Positions 1 through 6,556 of a stretch of 17,089 nt of DNA are shown piece after piece. The first letter of the stretch is position 1. Each line of letters starts with the position of its first letter. The notes under the pieces were generated by a model, which was given only the letters and a program-made list of their open reading frames with translations, had not been told where the DNA came from and ran no database searches. This DNA comes from CBFGTJ01 sp965651815 (lineage in GTDB: Bacteria > Actinomycetota > Acidimicrobiia > Acidimicrobiales > Microtrichaceae). The translations under genes were made by a program, and so were the position numbers. Where the stretch lies: contig CBFGTJ010000054.1 of assembly GCA_965651815.1 (NCBI GenBank), positions 1 to 17,089 on the forward strand, written 5' to 3'.

Positions 1-605
1 TCCAGCAGCTCGTCGAAGCTGATCGTGTTGATCCGGCGCGCCTCGGGAACCACCCGAGGGTCGGTCGTGAACACGCCGGACACGTCGGTGTACAGCTCAC
101 AGGCATCGGCGCCGAGCGCCTTCGCGAGCGCGACGGCCGTCGTGTCGGAGCCGCCCCGGCCCAGGAACGTCACGTCCTTGTCGAGCGACACGCCCTGCGC
201 CCCCGCGACGACCGGCACGCGGCCCGCCTCGACGGCGGCGAGGATGCGCTCGGCGCGCACTTCGAGGATCTTCGCGTCGGTGTGGTTGGTGTCGGTGACG
301 AAGCCCGCCTGGCTCCCGGTGTAGCTCTCGGCCGGCACGCCGCGGTCGGCGAGCGCCATGCACACCAGCGCGATCGCCTTGCGCTCGCCCGCGGTGATCA
401 GCATGTCCATCTCGCGCCCGGGGCGGACGTCGGACACCTCGCTGGCCAGCCGGAGCAGCTCGTCGGTCTCCTTGCCCATGGCCGAGACCACCAGCACGAC
501 GTCGTCGCCACGCCGGCGGCAGCGCAGCACGTGGTCGGCGACCTCCCGGATCCGGTCGGGATCGGCCACGGAGGTGCCACCGAACTTCTGGACGAGGAGG
601 GCCAC
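1..605 (-). CDS. lysC: Aspartate kinase, N-terminal part (gene runs off the window's left edge)
   Basis: Phosphorylates L-aspartate in the cytoplasm, the first step towards lysine, threonine, methionine and diaminopimelate. About 201 codons are visible, covering most of the amino-acid-kinase domain; the C-terminal ACT regulatory domains lie outside. The frame reads V/M-A-L-L-V-Q-K-F-G-G-T-S, the hallmark KFGGTS motif (Lys7), followed by a VVVSAMGKETDEL-type segment, a SYTGSQAG stretch and GGSDTTAVALA, all typical of the family. The GTG at 603-605 is chosen because the KFGGTS motif should sit some seven residues from the start, and because a TANNNT hexamer lies 6 nt upstream. The gene diverges from the cyclophilin gene with 98 bp between starts. 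Identity of the family is nearly certain; the gene could equally be named ask. Confidence 0.95.
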   Translation of the reverse strand, partial: MALLVQKFGGTSVADPDRIREVADHVLRCRRRGDDVVLVVSAMGKETDELLRLASEVSDVRPGREMDMLITAGERKAIALVCMALADRGVPAESYTGSQAGFVTDTNHTDAKILEVRAERILAAVEAGRVPVVAGAQGVSLDKDVTFLGRGGSDTTAVALAKALGADACELYTDVSGVFTTDPRVVPEARRINTISFDELL

Positions 606-611
606 GGGCGA

Positions 612-617
612 AAGGTA
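612..617 (-). promoter_or_regulatory. Probable -10 hexamer of a leaderless aspartate kinase promoter
   Basis: Read on the minus strand the sequence is TACCTT followed by TCGCCC and then the GTG start codon, so the hexamer ends 6 nt before the start. This matches the TANNNT actinobacterial -10 and the geometry of leaderless transcripts. No good -35 or Shine-Dalgarno sequence is visible. Confidence 0.5.
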
Positions 618-667
618 ACACCGGCCGTGCGGGCCACCGGCCCCGCCCCGTCACGCGACGGGTCGCG

Positions 668-695
668 TTGGTCACAGCAGGTGGTTGGCTACCCT
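668..695 (+). promoter_or_regulatory. Promoter of the cyclophilin gene (leaderless type)
   Basis: TTGGTC at 668-673 and TACCCT at 690-695 are separated by 16 nt, and the -10 lies 8 nt before the GTG start at 704. No Shine-Dalgarno sequence precedes that start, so transcription probably begins at or next to the start codon. Confidence 0.55.
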
Positions 696-703
696 GCGCA
701 GCC

Positions 704-1561
704 GTGGGAACGAACGCGGACAAGCGGGCCCGGCAGGCGGCGAACCGCAACCGCCTGGAGCAGGCCCGGCGGCAGGTGGAGGCCGAGGCCCGGCGCCGGC
801 GGACGATCGGCATCGTCGCCGGGCTGCTGGCGCTGGCGGTGGTGATCGTCGGCATCGTCCTCGCGACCGGTGACGGCGACGGCGACGGCGGCGAGGAGGC
901 GGAGGTCCCCACGACCGACGCGCCGGCCACCAGCGAGGCACCCGTGGACACCACCCCCGCCGCGGAGCTGCCGGCCCCGCCCGAGGGGATCACGCTCACC
1001 GAACCGACCGAGTGCCCGCCCCCCGAGGGCGCCGAGCAGCGCGTGCAGGTGTTCGCCGGCCCACCCCCCGAGTGCATCGATCCCGACGCCACCTACACGG
1101 CGACGTTCACCACCAGTCACGGCGAGTTCACCGCCACGCTGGACGCCGAGGCGGCGCCCGGGACGGTCAACAACTTCGTCGTGCTCGCCAGGTACCGCTA
1201 CTACGACGGCGTGCCGTTCCACCGGATCGTGCGGGACTTCGTCATCCAGGCCGGCGACGGTGACGGCGAGCCGTGGGGCAGCAACGACCTCGGCTACACG
1301 ATCGACGACGAGCTGCCCGACAGCCCGGACGCGTACACCGACTACTCGCTCGCGATGGCCAACGCCGGGCCGAACACCAACGGCAGCCAGTTCTTCGTCG
1401 TGCTGCCCGGCGGCGGCGCCGGCCTCGGACCGGCCTACTCCCGCTTCGGCGAGGTGACCGAGGGCCGCGACGTGATCGACCGCATCGGGGCGCTCGGCAA
1501 CGACATGGAGGACCCGACCGAGGTCGTGCTCATCGAGCGGGTCACGATCACCGAGTCCTGA
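704..1561 (+). CDS. Membrane-anchored cyclophilin-type peptidyl-prolyl cis-trans isomerase
   Basis: Predicted to isomerise Xaa-Pro bonds in proteins outside the membrane. The 285-aa product has a basic N-terminus (residues 7-33, many Arg), one transmembrane helix at about 34-54, an acidic Gly/Asp then Pro/Ala/Thr-rich linker, and a cyclophilin domain from about residue 130 to the end. Visible cyclophilin motifs are FHRIV with the catalytic Arg, the MANAGPNTNGSQFF substrate-binding stretch, and a C-terminal FGEVTEGRDVID. Two cysteines in the linker just before the domain could form a disulfide. I recall similar PPPxCID linkers in Acidimicrobiia homologues. An in-frame ATG at 668 would add 12 residues, but it overlaps the -35 element, so GTG 704 is preferred. 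The gene stands alone, divergent from aspartate kinase. Confidence 0.9.
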   Translation: MGTNADKRARQAANRNRLEQARRQVEAEARRRRTIGIVAGLLALAVVIVGIVLATGDGDGDGGEEAEVPTTDAPATSEAPVDTTPAAELPAPPEGITLTEPTECPPPEGAEQRVQVFAGPPPECIDPDATYTATFTTSHGEFTATLDAEAAPGTVNNFVVLARYRYYDGVPFHRIVRDFVIQAGDGDGEPWGSNDLGYTIDDELPDSPDAYTDYSLAMANAGPNTNGSQFFVVLPGGGAGLGPAYSRFGEVTEGRDVIDRIGALGNDMEDPTEVVLIERVTITES

Positions 1562-1566
1562 TCCGC

Positions 1567-1591
1567 CGGGCCCGGCCCCGGCGCCGGCCCG
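1567..1591. terminator. GC-rich hairpin between convergent genes, possible terminator
   Basis: CGGGCC at 1567-1572 can pair with GGCCCG at 1586-1591 around a 13-nt GC-rich loop, in the 35-bp gap between the converging cyclophilin and S51-like genes. There is no T-tract and the region is so GC-rich that chance pairing is likely. Confidence 0.3.
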
Positions 1592-1596
1592 CTCGG

Positions 1597-2280
1597 TCAG
1601 GCGCCCTCGGCAGGGTTGAGGGCCGCGGGCAGGGCGGAGAGCCCCACGCGCTCGCCGGCGAGGAAGACGTGGACCTCCCCGGCGCCCTCCACCCGCCACT
1701 CGCGCTCCGGTGACCGGATGAGCGCCGTCGCCTCCTCGATGCCGACGACCGGGAGCTCGGGGTTGGCGAGCTCCACCGTCCGGTGCCACTTGTCGGCCGA
1801 CCACTGGTTGCAGCGGGGCACGATCGTCATCGTGGTCACGAGGTCGAGCCCGACCGTGAACGCGCCGCCGCGGCTGTCGACCATGTGGCTGCACAGCACC
1901 GCGGCCGCCTCACCGGCCACGGCGACGACCGCGCCCGCGTCCCAGGCGCCGACGAGCGCGTCGAGCAGCGGCGAGTCCTTCAGCACCGAGCGCAGGTGCA
2001 TCGGCGAGCCGCCGGTGACGTACACCGCCGGCGCGTCGGCGGCGCGTGCCGCGAGCTCCGGGTCGAGCGCGTCGGGCCGCCGGTACACGGGCAGCTCCTC
2101 GACCTCGACGCCCATCGACCCGAACCAGTCGCGGGCGCGCTCGATCGTCGCCCGGGGGTTCTCGTAGGCCAGCGCGGTCGGCAGGAGCGCGACCCGGCCG
2201 ACGCCGCCGACGAGCCCACGGTCGAAGCTGCACCCGTCGGTGAACTCCCGACCGCCCACGAACGCCAGCGGCCCGCTCAC
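1597..2280 (-). CDS. Peptidase S51 (cyanophycinase/dipeptidase E)-like protein, apparently lacking catalytic Ser and His
   Basis: The 227-aa product has the class-I glutamine-amidotransferase-like fold of the S51 family: an N-terminal FVGG strand, VALLPTALAYENP, a VYVTGGSPMHLRSVLKDSPL segment and a C-terminal GIEEATALIRSPE. S51 enzymes such as PepE and cyanophycinase use a Ser-His-Glu triad, with Ser in a GxSAG-type elbow and His in a PH motif. Here the elbow reads A-G-E-A-A-A-V (residues 122-128) and the PH position reads V-P-R-C-N (154-158), so both residues appear replaced; the Glu of GIEEATAL is kept. I infer a pseudoenzyme or a binding protein. The start is a GTG at 2278-2280 with a purine-rich GGAGCGAGGA stretch just upstream. 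It diverges from the hydroxybutyryl-CoA dehydrogenase gene. The fold is fairly sure; the function is unknown. Confidence 0.78.
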   Translation of the reverse strand: MSGPLAFVGGREFTDGCSFDRGLVGGVGRVALLPTALAYENPRATIERARDWFGSMGVEVEELPVYRRPDALDPELAARAADAPAVYVTGGSPMHLRSVLKDSPLLDALVGAWDAGAVVAVAGEAAAVLCSHMVDSRGGAFTVGLDLVTTMTIVPRCNQWSADKWHRTVELANPELPVVGIEEATALIRSPEREWRVEGAGEVHVFLAGERVGLSALPAALNPAEGA

Positions 2281-2386
2281 CGTCCTCGCTCCATTCGCTG
2301 TGATCCTCCGGTCGGTCGGCGCGGTCGTTCCGCTCCCCCACGCTACGCAGCCGCGGACCGTGCCACGACCACGGGGCGCCGGATCC

Positions 2387-2417
2387 TTGTCGCCCGGAGG
2401 TTACCTGTGAGTAACAT
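2387..2417 (+). promoter_or_regulatory. Leaderless-type promoter with an overlapping TTAC/GTAA palindrome
   Basis: TAACAT at 2412-2417 ends 8 nt before the ATG at 2426, the usual leaderless spacing. A weak -35, TTGTCG at 2387-2392, is 19 nt upstream. GTTAC at 2400-2404 and GTAAC at 2411-2415 form an inverted repeat with a 6-nt centre overlapping the -10, as expected for a repressor (for example TetR-family) operator. No Shine-Dalgarno lies at a workable distance. The promoter is moderately supported; the operator is a guess. Confidence 0.45.
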
Positions 2418-2425
2418 CGCCGCCC

Positions 2426-3283
2426 ATGAGGATCGAACGTGTGGGAATCGTGGGCTCCGGGATCATGGGATCGGGGATCGCGGAGGTCGCCGCGAAGGCG
2501 GGGCTCCAGGTGGTCCTGCGCTCCCGCAAGCAGGCCACCGCGGACGCGATGCTGGCCTCGCTGGAGAAGTCGCTGGCGAAGCAGGTGGACCGCGGCAGGA
2601 TCGAGCAGTCCGAGGCGGACGCCGTGCGCGGCCGCGTCAGCGCGACCGAGCAGCTGGCGGACCTGGCCGACTGCGACCTGGTCATCGAGTCCGTCGTCGA
2701 GGACCTCGAGGTCAAGCGGGGCCTGTTCACCGAGCTCGACGGCATCGTGAAGCCCGACGCGATCCTCGCCACCAACACCTCGACCCTGCCGGTGGTCGAG
2801 ATGGCGATGGCGACGAACCGCCCCGACAAGGTGTGCGGCATCCACTTCTTCAACCCGGCCCCGGCCATGTCGCTGGTCGAGGTCGTCGCGCCGCTCACCG
2901 CGTCCGACGCCACGATCGAGGCCGCCCGCGCCTTCGCCGAGCAGTGCGGCAAGGACCCGGTGCAGGTCAAGGACCGGGCCGGCTTCATCGTGAACGCGCT
3001 GCTGTTCCCCTACCTGAACAACGCCGTGCGCATGCTGGAGAACGGCACCGCCTCCGCCGAGGACATCGACGCGGCGATGAAGGGCGGCTGCAACTTCCCG
3101 ATGGGGCCGCTGGCGCTGCTCGACCTGGTCGGCCTCGACACGTCGCTCGCGATCCTCGACGCGCTGTACGAGGAGTTCCGCGACCCGAACTACGCCGCGG
3201 TGCCGGTGCTGCGCCGCATGGTCGCGGCGGGCCACCTCGGCCGGAAGTCCGGGCGGGGCTTCTACGACTACTCGGCGAAGTAG
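2426..3283 (+). CDS. 3-hydroxybutyryl-CoA dehydrogenase (3-hydroxyacyl-CoA dehydrogenase family)
   Basis: Catalyses NAD(P)-dependent interconversion of 3-hydroxyacyl-CoA and 3-ketoacyl-CoA, in short-chain fatty-acid oxidation or polyhydroxybutyrate/butyrate-type metabolism, in the cytoplasm. The 285-aa length is the usual one for the monofunctional family. The N-terminal Rossmann motif GIVGSGIMGSGIAE starts at residue 7. NTSTLPV follows at about 116-122. The catalytic pair is His140 in GIHFFNPAP and Glu152 in SLVEV, twelve residues apart as in the family. The C-terminal domain has the GFIVNALLFPYLNNA and NFPMGPLALLDLVGLD signatures and ends in a GRKSGRGFYDYS motif. It lies 17 bp upstream of aat, which seems to have its own start signals. 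Mycobacterial homologues are called fadB2 and clostridial ones hbd; I give no symbol because the physiological direction is unknown. Confidence 0.95.
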   Translation: MRIERVGIVGSGIMGSGIAEVAAKAGLQVVLRSRKQATADAMLASLEKSLAKQVDRGRIEQSEADAVRGRVSATEQLADLADCDLVIESVVEDLEVKRGLFTELDGIVKPDAILATNTSTLPVVEMAMATNRPDKVCGIHFFNPAPAMSLVEVVAPLTASDATIEAARAFAEQCGKDPVQVKDRAGFIVNALLFPYLNNAVRMLENGTASAEDIDAAMKGGCNFPMGPLALLDLVGLDTSLAILDALYEEFRDPNYAAVPVLRRMVAAGHLGRKSGRGFYDYSAK

Positions 3284-3287
3284 GTCG

Positions 3288-3293
3288 TACGCT
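3288..3293 (+). promoter_or_regulatory. Possible -10 hexamer of a leaderless aat promoter
   Basis: TACGCT ends 7 nt before the GTG at 3301 and sits just after the preceding stop codon. It is identical to the hexamer before tam. No -35 or Shine-Dalgarno is evident. Confidence 0.4.
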
Positions 3294-3300
3294 CGATGGC

Positions 3301-3999
3301 GTGCCCGTCGAGCCACCGCCGACGCAGTGGGTGTTCCCTTCCGTCGAGGACGCTGAGCCCGACGGTCCGGTCGCGGTCGGCGGCGACCTCGAGCCGGGCA
3401 CGGTGCTCGCGGGCTACCGGGCCGGTCTGTTCCCGATGCCCCTCGGCCGCCGGGGGCGCCTCGGGTGGTTCTCCCCCGACCCCCGCGGGATCCTCCCCGT
3501 CGACGGCCTGAAGGTCAGCCGGTCGCTGCGCCGCTCGCTGCGCCGCTACGAGCTGCGGCTCGACACGGCGTTCGAGGAGGTCATCCGCGCCTGCGCGGAC
3601 CCGTCCCGACCCCACGGCTGGATCGACCGGAGGATCATCGAGGCGTACACGCGGCTGCACCACCTCGGCTGGGCGCACAGCGTCGAGGCGTGGGACGGCC
3701 CCGACCTGGTCGGCGGCCTGTACGGGGTCTCGATCGGGGCGTTCTTCGCCGGGGAGTCGATGTTCCACCGCGCCACGGACGCGTCGAAGGTGGCGCTCGT
3801 CGGGCTGGTCGACCTGTTGCGCCCGGTGCCCGAGGCGCTGCTCGACGTGCAGTGGACGACGCCGCACCTGGCCTCGCTGGGTGCGGTCGAGATCCCGCGC
3901 TCGGAGTACCTCGTCCGGGCGCGGCGCGCGATGGAGCGCCCCGGCCCCGCGGTGTTCGAGGAGCGCCGGGCCGCTCGTGTGACAGTGTTCGGGTCGTAG
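3301..3999 (+). CDS. aat: Leucyl/phenylalanyl-tRNA-protein transferase
   Basis: Transfers Leu or Phe from charged tRNA onto proteins with N-terminal Lys or Arg, marking them for ClpS/ClpAP-type degradation by the bacterial N-degron pathway. The 232-aa product matches the usual length (about 230-240). Recognisable family segments are FPSVEDA near the N-terminus, GPVAVGGDLEPGTVLAGYRAGLFPMP, the hallmark WFSPDPRGILP, HHLGWAHSVEAWDG, LVGGLYGVSIGAFFAGESMFH, and LLDVQWTTPHLASLGA near the end. The start is GTG 3301, which gives VPVEPPPTQWVFPS; an ATG at 3296 is out of frame. It follows the hydroxyacyl-CoA dehydrogenase by 17 bp and may share its transcript. No clpS or clpA is in view. Confidence 0.93.
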   Translation: MPVEPPPTQWVFPSVEDAEPDGPVAVGGDLEPGTVLAGYRAGLFPMPLGRRGRLGWFSPDPRGILPVDGLKVSRSLRRSLRRYELRLDTAFEEVIRACADPSRPHGWIDRRIIEAYTRLHHLGWAHSVEAWDGPDLVGGLYGVSIGAFFAGESMFHRATDASKVALVGLVDLLRPVPEALLDVQWTTPHLASLGAVEIPRSEYLVRARRAMERPGPAVFEERRAARVTVFGS

Positions 4000-4049
4000 C
4001 GTTCGGTCGAGCGTTCGAGCTCCGGCGGCGGGGGGTCGCCGGGGGATCC

Positions 4050-4055
4050 GGGGGG
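4050..4055 (+). promoter_or_regulatory. Ribosome binding site deciding the hydrolase start
   Basis: A run of six G (GGGGGG) ends 6 nt before the in-frame GTG at 4062. It is the only purine-rich stretch at a good distance and sets the start in a frame that is open far upstream. Confidence 0.4.
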
Positions 4056-4061
4056 TGTGCC

Positions 4062-5285
4062 GTGCGGGACGAGGGTGGGACGACGACGAGGCCGTGGCTC
4101 GGCTACTGGCCCGATCCCGCGGACGAGCAGGACCTCGAGGTGCACCGCGAGCCGGTCACCCTCGTCGCTCCGGACGGCGCCGTCGTCCGGGGGATCCTGT
4201 GGACCCCGCCGAGCGGGAGGTGGCGGGTCGGCGTGCTGCTCGCGCACCCGCGGGGCGACTTCAGCACCCACTACGCGTGCGCACCGCTCGCCGCCGCCGG
4301 CTACGGGGTGCTCGGCATCGCGACCAGGTCGGTGAACGACGACACCGACCTGCTGCACGAGGGCTGCGTCGTCGACGTGGTGACCGCCGGGGAGGAACTG
4401 CGCCGTCGCGGGGCGGAGGCCCTGGTCGCGCTCGGCAACTGCGGGGGCGGCTCCCTGATGGCGCTCGCCCAGGCCGGCCTCGAGGCGGTCGGGGCGCAGG
4501 GGGGCCGGTGGACACCGGCACCGCTCGGGGCGGACGGGTTCATCGCGACCGCCGCGCACCCCGGTGAGGGCGAGTACATGGCCCAGGTCATCGACCCGTC
4601 CGTGACCGACGAGGGCGACCGGTTCTCCGTCGACCCCGAGCTCGACATGTACCACCCGGACAACGGGTGGCGACCCTGGCCCGAGCCGTCGCGGTACGAC
4701 CCGGTGTGGCTCGACCGCTACCGGGCGGCGCAGCGCGAGCGCGTCGCCCGCATCGACGAGGTGGCCCGGGCGTCGGTCGCCGCGCGCGAGGTCGCGCGGC
4801 AGGAGCTGCGCGACGCCCGGCCCGGCACCGCGGCGTGGTCCGAGCTGCGCCGGCGCTCGGTGTCGGTGAGCTACCTCACCGTGTACCGGACGCTCGCGGA
4901 TCCCGCTCACCTCGACCCCTCGATCGATCCCGACGACCGACCCCTCGGGTCGATCCTCGCGGTGGGTGACCCCCTGGTGGCGAACTACGGCGCGCGGGGC
5001 CTCGCACGCACGGTCAGCGACCGGGCCTGGCTGTCGACGTGGTCGGCGCTGAGCTCGCACGCCCGGATGGCCGACACGATGCCGCACGTGGAGGTGCCGA
5101 CCCTGATCGTGCACCCGACCGCGGACACCGAGGTCCGCATGCGCCAGGCGGTCGCGTTGCGCGACGCGGCCGGCGCGGACGACGTCACGTTCGAGCTGCT
5201 GCGGGGCGCGCCGCACTACCTCGAGGGCCACCGCCGCGAGGCGAACGAGCTGGTCGTCGACTGGATCCGCGCCCGCTTCGGCTGA
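4062..5285 (+). CDS. Alpha/beta hydrolase with a cysteine at the nucleophile position
   Basis: A 407-aa alpha/beta-hydrolase-fold protein, cytoplasmic (no signal peptide). The N-terminal part has RPWLGYWPDP and a strand-turn VGVLLAHPRGDF. The nucleophile elbow is A-L-G-N-C-G-G-G-S, putting Cys127 where most relatives I recall have Ser (GNSGGG). Asp355 in HPTADTEV and His385 in GAPHYLEGH complete a plausible Cys-Asp-His triad, as in dienelactone hydrolase. A long charged helical cap lies at about residues 190-280. Substrate is unknown; such proteins occur near lipid, steroid and aromatic degradation genes in actinobacteria, but nothing here fixes this. It is 62 bp downstream of aat on the same strand. 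The frame stays open upstream, so the GTG start is judged from the Shine-Dalgarno-like G run and the loss of protein-like sequence before it. Confidence 0.82.
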   Translation: MRDEGGTTTRPWLGYWPDPADEQDLEVHREPVTLVAPDGAVVRGILWTPPSGRWRVGVLLAHPRGDFSTHYACAPLAAAGYGVLGIATRSVNDDTDLLHEGCVVDVVTAGEELRRRGAEALVALGNCGGGSLMALAQAGLEAVGAQGGRWTPAPLGADGFIATAAHPGEGEYMAQVIDPSVTDEGDRFSVDPELDMYHPDNGWRPWPEPSRYDPVWLDRYRAAQRERVARIDEVARASVAAREVARQELRDARPGTAAWSELRRRSVSVSYLTVYRTLADPAHLDPSIDPDDRPLGSILAVGDPLVANYGARGLARTVSDRAWLSTWSALSSHARMADTMPHVEVPTLIVHPTADTEVRMRQAVALRDAAGADDVTFELLRGAPHYLEGHRREANELVVDWIRARFG

Positions 5286-5333
5286 CCGGGTCGTTCGACA
5301 GCCGGGTCGTTCGACAGCTGGGTCGTTCGACCC
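5286..5333. repeat. Three tandem 16-bp repeats directly after the hydrolase stop codon
   Basis: CCGGGTCGTTCGACAG occurs at 5286-5301 and again, identically, at 5302-5317; a diverged third copy, CTGGGTCGTTCGACCC, fills 5318-5333. Each copy carries the small dyad GTCG-TT-CGAC, extended to GGGTCG-TT-CGACCC in the third. The array begins at the base after the TGA stop. It may act as a set of weak hairpins in transcript ends or as clustered protein-binding sites; the sequence does not decide. Confidence 0.85.
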
Positions 5334-5542
5334 ATTTCCCGCCGATCCGGTTGACCGCCGCGGCGCGGTCCCGTACCTACGGAACCGAGGACACGAAGCG
5401 CCGCGACGAGCGGTGCCAGCACAACCAGGGGAGGCGTGGATCCGCCGGCGTCGTCTGGTCGCTCGGTCGGCGGGGAGCCAGTAGCGAAACCGACCCCAGG
5501 CGGGCTGCGGCCCGCACCGAAACCCTGGGATGCACGTTGCGG
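5334..5542. other. Intergenic stretch without a credible gene
   Basis: Open frames here are low-complexity, Arg/Ala/Pro-rich and resemble no protein I know. The only structure I see is a hairpin, GCGGGC at 5500-5505 and GCCCGC at 5510-5515 with a TGCG loop, flanked by two similar CGAAACC and CCGAAACC stretches on either side. With the repeats before it and the hairpin after it, this makes the 334-bp gap between two converging genes the largest non-coding stretch of the window. Confidence 0.6.
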
Positions 5543-5565
5543 GAGGGGGCCGACACGGCCCCCTC
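5543..5565. terminator. Strong hairpin, likely bidirectional terminator
   Basis: GAGGGGGCC (5543-5551) pairs perfectly with GGCCCCCTC (5557-5565) around a GACAC loop, lying between the converging hydrolase and LLM oxidoreductase genes. A T-tract is absent, which is common for terminators in high-GC actinobacteria. Confidence 0.55.
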
Positions 5566-5619
5566 ACCGCGTCCGGAGACCGCCGGCGTCCCGGCCACGG
5601 CGGCCCGGGCGAGCGCGGT

Positions 5620-6516
5620 TCAGGTGACCGCGGCGCGCAGGGCGTCGAGCCGCTCGAGGCGCGCCGCTCCCGTGCCGAGCACGAAGTCCGGCACGATGAC
5701 CTCGTCGACGCCGACCTCCGCCCACTGCTCGACGACCTCGGCGAAGTGCTCGGGCGGCCCGGCGACCGCCGCGCGGGGCGCGACGCGCTCGACGAGCTCC
5801 CGGGCTCGGGCCGGGTCGTCGGTCACCATGACCAGGGCCTGGGTCGAGCGCCGGATCGTCGACGGGTCGCGGCCGATCGCCTCGCAGTGCTCCGCCAGCT
5901 TGCGGGACCGCTCGGCCATCACCTCCGGGAGGCTCCACATGTTCCACTCGTCCGCGTGGCGGGCGACGAGCCCGAGCATCCGGTCCCCCTTGCCGCCGAT
6001 CAGCAGCGGCAGGGGCTGCTGCACCGGCTTCGGCTCGCAGAGCGCGCCGCGCAGCTGGTAGTGCTCACCCTCGAAGGTCGTGCTCGGCGAGCGCAGCAGC
6101 CCCTTGACGACGTGGCACGCCTCGTCCAGCCGGGCGAGGCGCTCCCCCGGCGGCGGGAGCTCGATGCCGTACTGCTCGTGCTCGTTCACCTGCCAGCCGG
6201 CGCCGAGGCCGAGCACGACGCGACCGCCGGTCACGTGGTCGAGCGTCGCCGCCCAGTTCGCGACGACCGCCGGGTGGCGGTACGTGTTGCCGAGGACGAG
6301 CGGCCCGACCCGGAGGCGCTCGGTGCGGGCGCCGAGCGCCGCCAGCAGGGCGGTCGACTCGAGGTTCGGCACCTCGGGAGCACCGAAGCCGCCGCCGTCA
6401 CCCATGAAGTGGTCGGCGACGTAGACGCCGTCCCAGCCGGTGCGCTCCGCGTGCAGCACCTCCTCGAGGAGGTCCTCCCAGGGCTGCTGGGCGTTGGGCC
6501 AGATGGAGAGTCGCAT
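5620..6516 (-). CDS. LLM-class (luciferase-like) flavin/F420-dependent oxidoreductase
   Basis: A 298-aa TIM-barrel oxidoreductase of the bacterial luciferase-like superfamily, using F420 or FMN on an unknown substrate. Visible features are the N-terminal MRLSIWPNAQQPW strand, WDGVYVADHFM, LLAALGARTERLRVGPLVLGNTYRHPA and the hallmark DHVTGGRVVLGLGAGW, followed by PLPLLIGGKGDRM and HADEWNMW, and a C-terminal VEQWAEVGVDEVIVPDF. The ATG at 6516 is chosen because the barrel's first strand starts there; an in-frame upstream codon at 6549 would add 11 Arg-rich residues. It lies 40 bp downstream of copA on the same strand and may be read from the copper promoter, although no biochemical link to copper is known to me. 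The cofactor cannot be told from the sequence by eye, though GxGxGW forms are common in F420-using members. Confidence 0.9.
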   Translation of the reverse strand: MRLSIWPNAQQPWEDLLEEVLHAERTGWDGVYVADHFMGDGGGFGAPEVPNLESTALLAALGARTERLRVGPLVLGNTYRHPAVVANWAATLDHVTGGRVVLGLGAGWQVNEHEQYGIELPPPGERLARLDEACHVVKGLLRSPSTTFEGEHYQLRGALCEPKPVQQPLPLLIGGKGDRMLGLVARHADEWNMWSLPEVMAERSRKLAEHCEAIGRDPSTIRRSTQALVMVTDDPARARELVERVAPRAAVAGPPEHFAEVVEQWAEVGVDEVIVPDFVLGTGAARLERLDALRAAVT

Positions 6517-6556
6517 GCCGCGAGTGTGGCCCGCCCGGCGCGGCCGCACCCGCGCG

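Noticed and set aside
870..893. GACGGC tandem repeat
   Set aside because: It lies in the Gly/Asp linker of the cyclophilin protein just after its membrane helix and is explained by that low-complexity coding sequence.
689..1894. 401-codon minus-strand frame across the cyclophilin gene
   Set aside because: Composition is typical of antisense shadow, and it overlaps two well-supported genes.
1783..3300. Upstream part of the long open frame that contains aat
   Set aside because: Before GTG 3301 the translation is Arg-rich and overlaps the S51-like and dehydrogenase genes; only the 3' part resembles Aat.
5286..5333. Possible mini CRISPR array
   Set aside because: The repeats abut with no spacers and are only 16 bp; no cas genes are present.
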